This document shows, one piece after another, positions 53,255-62,991 of a stretch of 64,000 bases of DNA. The notes beneath the pieces are model-generated. The model ran no database searches, had not been told where the DNA came from, and saw nothing but the letters and a program-made list of their open reading frames with translations. Source of the DNA: Gautieria morchelliformis (lineage: Eukaryota > Basidiomycota > Agaricomycetes > Gomphales > Gomphaceae); NCBI GenBank assembly GCA_015179125.1, contig WHVA01000267.1, positions 62,001-126,000 on the forward strand, read 5' to 3'. The first letter of the stretch is position 1. Every line of letters starts with the position of its first letter. A program made the position numbers and the translations under genes.

Positions 53255-53634
53255 CAGGGATCAAGGCGCGGTCAAGGTCGTGATTTCAAACACTTCATCT
53301 CGAGGCTACCTTACCGATAAGTAGATGGGTTAAAATGAGAAGGTCGTCAGAGACGGCTCCCACATGCAGAAGGGCAGACAAAGATGGACAGGGGGATGAG
53401 AGAGGGACGGCCCCAGGAGAAAAAGCAACGGAAATACAGCCAAAGAAAGCAAAAGGACGTCAAAAAACGCCATAAGTAGTCGTTTGCTTAAGAGATGTAA
53501 TTACTAGTTATACTATATTAGGAAATACCACATCACATAATCATTGTGGCGACCATGCCTCTTCGTGGGTACTATGGTAATTTGAGGGCGTCATTGGGTT
53601 AGTGGGTCCATGGGTGTGTCCAGGGACCAGTCCG
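53255..53634. other. Intergenic, no gene recognised
   Basis: Upstream flank of the minus-strand gene above. A purine-rich stretch at about 53,370-53,465 and nothing else of note. Confidence 0.3.
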
Positions 53635-53642
53635 TGGACAAA

Positions 53643-54316
53643 CTTGACTACATCATGGTGAAACCCCTGTCCCTTATTGATGCGACGTACAGGGGGCCGT
53701 GAGAGGTATGTTCTCATCTCAGGCATCAGTGATGATAATTCACTCACCAGTTAACCACGCCCCACATCCATAGTGATAGCATCACACTTTTTGTGTGGTA
53801 CCATAAAGTGACACGATGACGATCACTGCCAGCCAAGAATTTCCCTCGCAAAAGCTGTGCTCTAGACCAACTTGTCCATCTAGTGCCTGCACTGGGGATT
53901 CGGTGCTTCCACGCATCTAGGTAACATTTAGACATCTGGAGCAATACCCGATATCGTGGATGACCTTGCATGCAAGTTTGTGTTGGGGTCAGGGTCGGTA
54001 AGCGTTGAAAGCAGGGCCAAGTAGGTTAGGGGAAGGATTTATCATTGACTAGTAAAATAGTATTACTGGCCTCGGTCAAGTTTGACCAAGGCCCTATATC
54101 TACTCGCTCCACAGTTGCTAACCCCTCAGTGAACTGACCCTTCACTGAGGTACGTGCCCCCGCCCCATTATGCGTCCTAATGGTATACTTACTATATTGT
54201 AGATTTCATCCCTAATAGCACTGTGCATAACTGCTACAGTTTGTTGGGAAGCTGCCCTAGCAAGACTAGACCTGGTTCGGGCAGTTGCCGGTACCATCAT
54301 ACCAGGTGGTCGAGCA
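53643..54316 (+). repeat. Repeat E, copy 2 (with a 258-bp LTR inside)
   Basis: Copy of 44,750-45,170, interrupted at 53,981-54,238. The match resumes at TTGGGAAGCTGCC and ends at GTCGAGCATGC. Beyond that the two loci diverge completely. Confidence 0.8.
53981..54238. repeat. Short solo LTR, 258 bp
   Basis: TGTTGGGGTC...CTGCTACA (TG...CA), flanked by GTTTG on both sides (53,976-53,980 and 54,239-54,243). Repeat E copy 1 is the empty site. It contains two self-complementary motifs: CCTCAGTGAA/TTCACTGAGG at about 54,126-54,152, and a GGCCTCGGTCAAGTTTGACC-type palindrome near 54,071. Family not represented elsewhere in the window. Confidence 0.82.
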
Positions 54317-54689
54317 TGCCATCAGCAAAATGGCGCGGACGTGGTATGAGCTTATGTAACTTGTCAGTCTACAACAGGAAATTCGTGCCTACCTATGTAA
54401 TTACAGGGATATGTTATTCTTTATACCACTTGTGATATATATATAGGCGTTTTAGTGATGTTATCAGACTAATCAAAGTCTTTCCTGCCGTTGTAACTCA
54501 ATTCAAGACAGATACTCACCGTGTTCCTGTCCAAGAGTAATCACCGCGTTTTGGCAGTTGAAATTCGGTTTGAAAGTAAGTATTAGTCAATGTGGCCGGC
54601 CATAAGCTGCCGGCTGACGCGCATGTATATTTACCCTACCAGACCTTCACATATGGCATCTATTTGCAGGCTATGATTGCTTCCAAAAG
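54317..54689. other. Unassigned, AT-rich
   Basis: No frame beyond 70 codons. A TGTGATATATATATAGG run lies near 54,430. Nothing recognised. Confidence 0.3.
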
Positions 54690-55040
54690 GGATCCACCTG
54701 ATGCATCTAGACCGGCCATTCGAACCGAGAATAACTGATACATACGCTATCCAACTGTATCTAGCAGACTGCTCTATTGGTTGTTCGAGTGCCTCGGCCT
54801 GCTTCTGTAAGGCATCGACCAGATGGATCTAGACTGGGCATTCGAACCCGAGAATAACTGATACCCACATTATCCAACTGTATCTAGCCGACTGCTCTAT
54901 TGTTTGTTCGAGTGCCTTGGCCTGCTTCTGTAAGGGATCGACCCGATGCATCTAGACCGGGCATTCGAACCCGAGAATAACTGATACCCACATTATCCAA
55001 CTGTATCTAGGCGACTACTCTATTGTTTGTTCGATCGCAT
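54690..55040 (-). repeat. Three tandem ~122-bp units with tRNA-like box motifs
   Basis: Units aligned at ATG(C/G)ATCTAG at 54,701, 54,823 and 54,946. On the minus strand each has TAGATACAGTTGG and, about 38 nt on, GGTTCGAATG(C)CC. These resemble the A box (TRGCNNAGTNGG) and B box (GGTTCGANTCC) of RNA polymerase III genes. No complete tRNA cloverleaf forms by hand, so this is at most a tRNA-derived repeat. Confidence 0.7.
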
Positions 55041-55101
55041 CAAAACAAACGCCAGTCCATATAAAGAGATCATACTACTCAACGCACGTACTACTATACT
55101 A

Positions 55102-55150
55102 ACTTCGTACGGTTTAAGCAGTACTAAACTCTGCTTAAACCGTATGAAGT
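55102..55150. repeat. 20-bp-stem hairpin upstream of the transposase
   Basis: ACTTCGTACGGTTTAAGCAG (55,102-55,121) pairs with 55,131-55,150 around a 9-nt loop with one mismatch. It ends 9 bp before the TATA motif of the transposase gene. Confidence 0.85.
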
Positions 55151-55158
55151 ACGGGTCT

Positions 55159-55165
55159 TATATAA
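55159..55165 (+). promoter_or_regulatory. TATA box of the Tnp2 transposase gene
   Basis: TATATAA about 75 bp before the ATG at 55,236, followed by a CT-rich leader. Confidence 0.55.
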
Positions 55166-55235
55166 CGTCTCTCTTTGCCTCTTGCCACCATCCCCTGCAT
55201 CGCCACTTGATCAAGCCGGCCTGCAGCTTGTGAGC

Positions 55236-58200
55236 ATGTCACAGCAACATTTCCATGTCACTGCCACCCATCGACAGGTGAGTACTGCTAGCTTTGGCGA
55301 GACAGCCATCATATACCAACTTATAGTATATGCCTCAGGGGTCTTCGTCTGTCCGCCGCGTATTGTGCACATGTGTCGAATGTCGTGCATTCCCCAACAA
55401 GGATCAGGATGGCTGTTTCGTCACACAGCGCCAGAAGCAGAAACATGAAGAGAAGCAACTAACTCTGCCCATTAGCTGTCGAGAGAACCGTCGGATCTCA
55501 CCACTGGAGAAATATAATAGAGGGAGAGGCAGAGGCAGAGGGGCTATATCTGTCAAACGTGCACTTCACACTGGTGGATCACAGGTCGCAGGGCCATCCC
55601 AACTCAACACTCATCTCCAAGAAGATGAGGACTGTAAGTTTCTCCTTTCATCTGTCTCATATTGTACTTATACGGGCATGTTCGAGTTAGATGATGAAGC
55701 ACAACTGGTCCCTGAGGTCTCCCAAGCCGAGTCAAAATTTGATTCAGATGGACTAATGGTACATTCTAGTTTGCATCAAATACCTAGACATACGCTAATT
55801 TTACACTTCTTCAGGATGTGGGTATTGGCAATTGTGTCCATGAGAGTGCTGGCAAAGAAACCCCGATGGAGACCCTGGCTTCTGGTTACTCGAGCGCACA
55901 AGACCCCAACTTGCCGGCCATGGAACTTAACACTGTGTTTGAGGATGAAGAGGATGAACCCTCACGTGATCTTCCTGATGATTATATCTGGATATATGCC
56001 GAGAACCCCATGGCATCTCCAGCAGCGTCGAACTCTGACGTCGAATCTCTTTCACAGGCAGACTCTCAACAGCACACAAAATCCGACACAGCATCATTGC
56101 AATCACCATCTAGTGGTGCAGAGCCAGGGAATGTCAAGGCTGACCCCTGGCCACTGGCACTGGCAAGTTCAGCTCCTGTCCTCAACACAATGGACTCGTT
56201 CTCAGCATCCAACGAACATTGGTATATCCGTATAATTTTTCTCCTTATAGCTTTTCTTCTCACTAAACACCACCTGTCATTCCGCGCCTGTGGGATATTA
56301 TTGTGGAGTTTGCGCATGGTCTTCATTTTAGTCAGCTGGATATCTGAGGAGAACTGCATGCCGACTATGCTAGGGACTGTGTTCACCCATCTAGGACTCA
56401 CTGATCGTTTCACCCTCTTAATAGTTTGCCCCAAGTGTCGCACTGTGTCTGGGAAACCAGTGGCTGTTCCCAAATCCGAGGAAGAAGCCATGTGTTCTCA
56501 ATGCCAAACATGGCTCTACCACCAAATATCCTCCTCGTATTTTGACCTTGGTCCAGACAAACGACCAAGCGTGAAGAAGCCTGTCAAGCCTAAAGTTGTC
56601 ATGCCCTTTGCTTCTCTCAAAGACCTTCTTAGCGAATTACTTGCACGTCCAGGAATGGAAGACCAACTTGATGCCTGGCATGAGCAGCCAGCCACAGAAG
56701 GCACATACAAGGCCATTTGGCATGGTAACATCTGGAAGACGATATGCGATGCTGATGGGAACCTCTTTTTTGGGCCTCGTAAGGACGACGAGTTACGTAT
56801 TGGGGTGGCTTGTGGCCTTGACTGGTACACTGTATTCTCTACTGTTATCAAACATTTTATGCAGGCTTCTCAATGTGATCTAGGTTCCAGGCCCGCCGTG
56901 GCTATTTCTCCCCAAGTCACTCATCAGGCGTAGTTTCTATGGCCTTGGCAAATCTGCCATGTGAGATAAGTAAATTTTTTTGATATTGCTTGATTGTGCT
57001 AAAATAAGGTCTCCAGATACCATGTCGAGAATATGTTCATCCCGACATTCACTGCCGGGCTGACTGAACCTACAGCCGACCAACTTCAGCACCAGGTGAA
57101 GTTCGTGGTCGACGAGTTGCTCCGACTGTATACCCATGGTGTTATAATAAAAACTCCTCGGTTTCCTAATGGTAAGTGATATCTCATATAGTTTGTCTGT
57201 ACTCATGCCACACCAGGTTGCCTAGTGCGCGTTGTTTGCATTGCTCTCGTTTGTGATCACCCGGAAGCGGTCAAGATGTGTGGGTCAGCTGACAAGGGTC
57301 ACAATCAACTGCCATGCACACACTGTCAGGTCCCGAAAGAAGACCTGTTCTCAGATGAGGCATTGTGTGATGGTGAGTATGTGCTTGTTTCTGGTTCATG
57401 CAGGGTGCTATGATACATCACAGGATATCACGAGCATGATACTAAAACACATATTAGGCAGGCATACAAATACACCACCTTGGATACAGATTCTGAGCGT
57501 GAAGACTTCTTCTCTAAGTATGGGACGAGGTGGTTTGAATTTGCCCAGCTCAAGTATTTCGATCCGATTAGGATGACGGTGATCGATCCAATTCACAACT
57601 TGTTAATAGGTACGTATTGTTGTACCTCAAATTGTCAGAACTATTTAGTACTTATTGTTTAGGTGTATTGAAGAATCACTGGTATTCTATATGGATACAG
57701 GGGAAAGCCCTTCGAGCAAAAACTCAAAAAAACAAACGAGAGCTTGATCTGGTTCATGAACTTCTAAATTCGGTAATTTGTCATGATCTATCATATAATG
57801 ATTCGCATTGATGACTATGGTGCGCAGTTTGAGATGCCATCATTTGTAGGTCGACCGGCGAGGCAGGTTGGAGAGCCGGCAGGTGGAAGTTTATCTGCCA
57901 ACACATACAAGGGCCTAGGGTGCGTCTTTTTGCCTGCCCTGGTGAGTACTTTCTCACATGCTTCTTATCCATCATGCTTATCTGTCATGTGTGCTTACAC
58001 CATATTTTATGAGATTCCATTTGTATGGGAAGCCTCCCTACCGGGAGCTCACAAGGAATTTCAACAAGCGAGTGAAACATTTTCAAGGCGCTATGATGAA
58101 TGGCAGAAGAAACACGGTGACGTGTATCTAGCCCACCAAGAAGGCACCGCCCCTAAACGTAATCTCATTATTATTGACGGCTCTATATTGATGTCAATCT

Positions 58201-59580
58201 GTAGGGTCACAGGCATCAACCGTTCGGAATAAAAAATTAGTCGAACCCCCTAAGGCAGCCGAATTGCGCATGCGTCCCGGGGATGATTTGCTCTTTCTCA
58301 AATTAGGAGCCGCAACCAAGATCTATACACAGTACAAAATAATGCACAAGGATGTGCGGTGCACAGAAGTGTTGGTGCAGGAATATTTAATGGGCTTCAA
58401 AAAGGTCAATATGTTGTTTTTGATTCACTTGCAGATAGGTCTGATTCTTCAGACAGAGGTATGGCATTGAGAAGATGAAACCCAACCACCATTTCCTCGT
58501 GCATCTCCCCGCTCAAATTCATGACTACGGCCCTGTATATGGTTTTTGGTGCTTCCTCGGGGAACACCTGAACAAACTCTTGAAAATTTTCCAGAGTAAT
58601 AACTGGGGTGGTGGTCAATTAGAGGTGAGCATGATGCGTGAGTGGGGACGAGATGTTCAGCTTCATGAAATGGTACGCGTTCATTGCGGTGACTTATTTG
58701 AGGTACTCACCCCAAAACACATGTTGATCAGTTGCGCTTGATAGCTGAATCAGAAACGATGAATGAACGTTGGGTAGCTGGCCATCTAATCAAGAATCCG
58801 ACAGAGGCCCAAGGTACTGTTGAAGCTGTGGCTGCGGCCAGGGAGAATGCGTTGATGGATGGTACGAGCTCACTCATCAACATGGTACTTACCAGCTAAT
58901 AACAACAGCGTCCCTACATTCAGATTTGATTTGAGGACCTGTCATTGCACAGCTCAAAGTTACCCCTCGAACTGCAGATCGTGCATTGCTAGCACACTAC
59001 AAAGATATCGGAAGGGCCTCACCCCTGTATCTCCCATTGGATATGTCAGCACCCCCATCAGCTCGCTATCTCACCTCTCGTGCCACGTATTATTGCTATG
59101 TCATTCTGAATGGACGGCGGTACACAACTGCCCCATACCAGCAATGCGTCTCTGGTTAAGGCACAACTTAATGACAAGTTGTTGTATGGGGAAATTACCT
59201 CTATTTTGAGCACCTGCAGCCAGGCTACCCTCCATTTCTCTTCGCTGAAATCAGGTGGTTCAAAACACTTCAAGATTGTCCGCTAGAAACCGATGTGTGG
59301 GCAGATTTGTCAGTTGGATTCCTGATCCAAAGGTGTTTTAGCTCATCAGTGTTTTCACAGTCCTGAACTCGATGTGCAATTCCATGCTCGCGATGTTGAA
59401 GCTGAATTTGATGCCAGGTATGCGGTCATACTATTTGAAAAAATTGTCTGCCATCTTGCACGGGGCATCTTACCTCGGACTGATCCACCTCAATGGATCA
59501 CGATAACCCTGGATAAAGTACATACATGTTTTCCTGAGGACATCAATTTTGCTGACTTCATCCCACATGTGGTTAGATGA
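55236..59580 (+). CDS. Tnp2-type (CACTA-like) transposase, many exons, largely complete
   Basis: Exon 1 55,236-55,277 (MSQQHFHVTATHRQ) has a GTGAGT donor. Exon 2 starts at 55,327 and has CTCVECRAF. Later exons encode the acidic N-terminal part and CPKCRTVSGKP...CSQCQTWLYH (paired CxxC). They go on to GLDWY/GYFSPSHSSGVVSMALANLP, CIALVCDHPEAVKMCGSADK with CTHCQVPKEDLF, and FSKYGTRWFEFAQLKYFDPI with VIDPIHNLLIG. The last recognised are FVGRPARQVGEPAGGSLSAN, MKPNHHFLVHLPAQIHDYGP, and a C-terminal part ending in FADFIPHVVR. Six or more introns of about 45-65 nt keep phase exactly (for example those ending before 57,218, 57,664 and 58,206). One junction near 56,975 and one near 58,440 do not keep phase by my reading, and a stop falls near 58,930. 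The copy may therefore be slightly damaged or I have missed a site. Tnp2 proteins catalyse cut-and-paste transposition of CACTA-type elements. Confidence 0.85.
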
Positions 59581-59756
59581 GTGCGATTGTCTCTTGATCT
59601 CTAACGATATACATGTGTGTAGCCATGTAACAAACCCAATTTCCTCTATTTCGGGAACAGAATGAGAGCGTGCACAACAAAGTGAATGCAGCGATACAGC
59701 AATGGTAAAAAAGCGCTCCAAGAATAACAATAATGCGGGTCAAGAAGTCTATCATG

Positions 59757-62484
59757 TTAAGCATCCTCCATCTCACCCTCATACCCATCATCATCATCAA
59801 CCACCACGTCATCAAGAGTGTCCTTCGGTACAAATTGCTGGTAGAGACCGATGCCGGGTGGGTTGTTCCCATCTGTAGGCCACATACTCACATATTCACT
59901 GTATTGGGGACACTTGAGCTTCTCCTCCCTCCAATCTGGGTCATGTGGAGGACAGGAATTATAGGCAGTAGGAATGGACTTCTTGCGCAAAAGAATAGAC
60001 TAGAAATTAATTCACTCTCTCAGTGAATTTAGTTGTCACTATAAATATATTATACACTACCTAGAAATTAATTCACTACAGAGGATTTCTAGGTTAATAA
60101 ATCGAAAGAATGCTAGACTAATTTACTTGCCTCTCTCAGTGAATTTAGTTGTCACTGAGAGAGGGGGAAACTGTTTCACTGCGCATGTACTACTACCCGG
60201 CCCTTTAGCGCCCAAGAGCTCGCGCGTCGAAGTCATTTCAGACTCCGCTGGGTGCAGCCGCTTGTGAAAGTAGGAATAACAAAATGAAATAGAGAGACAG
60301 GGAGTGAGTGGAAAATTTCGAAAATAACCAGAGAAATGGATGCATGATACAAGAACAACATGAGAAGAAATTGAGAAAGCACACAACAAATTGGATATAT
60401 TATGCTTGATTTTGGTGCAGGAGCATCAATGCACCCAACAGGTCAGTCATAAAGGGGGGCGGGATCATCAATGCTGGCTTATCGGTCATTCGTCCAGATT
60501 CTTGACACGTTTGTATTTAAAGGCATGTCTTTCTGTTTCAGTCAAACTGAGCCTGTGGATCCTGCTAAGCTCATGCATTATTTCAGTCACCTATCACATG
60601 ATTTGGTTATCAATAAACCAAATACCACCACTATCGTGCACTCACAATTAGTATCCGCCACTTAGGTTCTATCACTTCCAAAATGCCAATGTCGTCGTGA
60701 GCATCACTATTCCCCATGAATCATAGTCTCTGCAGCATCTCAGTCCTCCTTTCGTCCCCTGACGATCTGCTTCAGTTTCACACAGCAAAATGCCTTCAGG
60801 CTCGCTATCCTCTTCGGACATCCAATCCATATGAAGCATGGGCCGTGGATCAAAATGGTAATTCAAGATGAACCTCGGCACTGCTGACATCCGTGCCTTG
60901 AGTTTCTGTGGATCATATTAATTGGTGTCTGTGCATATTAGGAAAATTGGCACACTTCCACTTACCGGGCCCTGTGACGGCCCACCTTACGGTTCGTTCA
61001 TCCCATTCTCTCTTTGGCCTCATTATTTTGACTTTGATATTTTGTACAGTAGCCTCGAAATGTCGTCTTGACCAAGTGAGAGAGTAAGTCCCGGTTGACG
61101 GGGATGTCTTCATACATCTCGAGAACAATATCAGGGGGAAATTCCTAGCTTATTGTGAGTACTATTGGTCTTTAGATGCGCCAGGAACACTGACATTGAG
61201 CGACTGTACTGCCAAATCAACAGTCTTATTGAATATCAGTTTATTAGCAGGATGTGTGACATCTTGGTCGAAACGGGGGTCGAGGAATGGTTCGCTGCTA
61301 AAGCTCAAGCGTGCCACGGTATTTGCATTGTGAGGCCCAGGAAGCGGGACTTCAGGCTTGGTTCGCTTATGAGTCGTGACAATGCCTATGATTTCCTTGA
61401 AGAAATCACGGACTAGCTCCTATTAGATATGTAAGTTCATAATCTATTGCGTGATACCGAAAGCTAACCTGCAACAGCTTTTTGAGTTTATGTTCCCGAG
61501 GTGAGAGTTGATTATGTTTAGTGGACAGAAAGGATTTAATCCTGTCATCCCTCGCAATCGTTACAAATCCTCCGCCTCCATCGTGTCCACTCACTCTCTT
61601 CAAGGAGCGTCCTCAGGAGCTTCCTCCCATTGCTCTGCCATGAGACGGCATCGCTTTTTCTTGCCTGTTTCCTGAAACAAAGTGAGCTCATAATTGTTGT
61701 GTAAACATTATATGTGATGTACCATGATTGTATTGCTTCACAGCTTGTGACAGAGATATATCAGATTGACCATGCCTATGAAAATCAGCTTATTCCAGGA
61801 GGAATATCTCAGTGCCGAACCTCAGGACATCGTCAGGTACAACGGAGTCAGACCTGCATATGTGGTGAGCATTCATGACGACTCAATGGCATAACCCTAA
61901 CTTGCCTCGTCTGGTCGCCGACGGTGCCTTGATGTTCCTGTCCAGGACCTCCGTGCGTGTGCTCATTATCACCGTGATGGTTTTCTGGGGCAACATCAAT
62001 CATGAGAATCAAATACTGAAGACGATTAAATGCTTACCTTTCGCTGCGGGAGTAGGATCTGAGAATTGAAACAGCTGATACTTGGTGAGTGATCTTCAAC
62101 AAATGTATGCTCACTTACAAGGCATGGCTCTGTTAGCACGGCTGACCTTCACCTTCACCTTCTTCATGATCACTTCATGATCACTTCAAGATCGCTATCG
62201 AGATCGCTGGTGGCCTTACGCTTGTTCCTGGCATTATCGAAGGGTTCCGGGGCCTGGGTTTCTTCATCGGTTGGGGAGTCATCAGGCTTCTCCGTGTATG
62301 CCTTGCGAACCTCAAAGGGAAGTGACTTCCAGTTGGTGTACAGGATACCATCAACATGTTTAGGCGGCTTGGTATATGGATCATGCGCAACTTTCGATAT
62401 TACAGGCATGGGGATTACAGGAGGTGGATGATAGTAGGGAAGAAAAAGTCCAATGCGCGTGGTGGCTTGTGGTCGCGTTTTCAT
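59757..62484 (-). CDS. Uncharacterised multi-exon gene, interrupted by a solo copia LTR
   Basis: The first exon starts at 62,484 (MKTRPQATTRIGLFLPYYHP ... NARNKRKATSDLDSDLE). It reaches a stop inside an 11-bp direct duplication (62,166-62,176 and 62,177-62,187), just before a Lys/Val stretch and a GTAAGT donor. Further minus-strand coding pieces are KSFLSTKHNQLSPREHKLKK (about 61,500), DFFKEIIGIVTTHKRTKPEV with FLDPRFDQDVTHPANKLIFN (61,150-61,430) and IVLEMYEDIPVNRDLLSHLV (61,050-61,140). An intron at 60,906-60,965 follows, then RFILNYHFDPRPMLHMDWMS with EEDSEPEG (about 60,810-60,890). The C-terminal DPDWREEKLKCPQYSEYVSM ... DDDDGYEGEMEDA ends at 59,757. A motif like DWMSxExSxPE is, as I recall, common in transposon-linked Agaricomycete proteins of unknown function. 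Exon joins are approximate. 60,441-60,670 is not clearly part of it. Confidence 0.5.
59944..60440 (-). repeat. Solo copia LTR with GGTCA target duplication
   Basis: 497 bp, TGTGGAGG...CACCCAACA, close relative of the LTRs at 22,233 and 26,994. Flanked by GGTCA at 59,939-59,943 and 60,441-60,445. The 12-bp hairpin stem is intact with a one-base loop difference. Inserted next to the last exon of the minus-strand gene. Confidence 0.93.
60441..60670 (+). other. Spacer with a 64-codon plus-strand frame
   Basis: 60,471-60,665 encodes MLAYRSFVQILDTFVFKGMS ... HLSHDLVINKPNTTTIVHSQ, protein-like but without a recognised family. It could be an orphan exon of another gene on the plus strand. The minus strand is closed here. 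Confidence 0.3.
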
Positions 62485-62991
62485 TTGTTTAGATGTAAAT
62501 GACGCAACGTGTTTAATTAGGATTGATACTACTATATGTGGGCAGTAACTATATGTTTACGCGTTTTGTGTATATACCGCTGTATGTCACCTTGGCTTGA
62601 GTTGCCCAATTGATAGAAAGTGCTGACTGGTAGTCTAATGTATTCAAAATGCATAAGTGCCGCCTAGGTGTAGGTCGGAGCATATATTTGCTCTGTGATC
62701 ATGAGCTGTGTGCGGACTGGGGCAAACGTGGACGAGTATATTTGGTACTCGAGCGTAGCTATGTTTCGAACTTAATTAGATGTCAGGGAGCTAAAATACT
62801 TGACGTAGGGAGTTAGACAGTGTATCTAGAGCATTGGATATATTTGGATTTTTGGCCCAAAGATATGGGGGCGGATCTACTGAGTGTTCGGTGTGTTGGG
62901 GTAATCACACTGTAATACGGCGCTAAATGCCCGGCTGGACTCATCTATTTGGACGATTTGGACGGCAAATTTGACCCCACAAAACGCGGTG
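62485..62991. other. Spacer between the minus-strand gene and repeat F
   Basis: AT-rich with short frames only. It holds the presumed promoter of the minus-strand gene, with no obvious TATA box at the usual distance. Confidence 0.3.

Noticed and set aside
54690-55040. A CRISPR-like array or an intact tRNA gene cluster
   Set aside because: Units are full 122-bp tandem copies without unique spacers, the genome is eukaryotic, and no cloverleaf forms. Kept only as a tRNA-like repeat.
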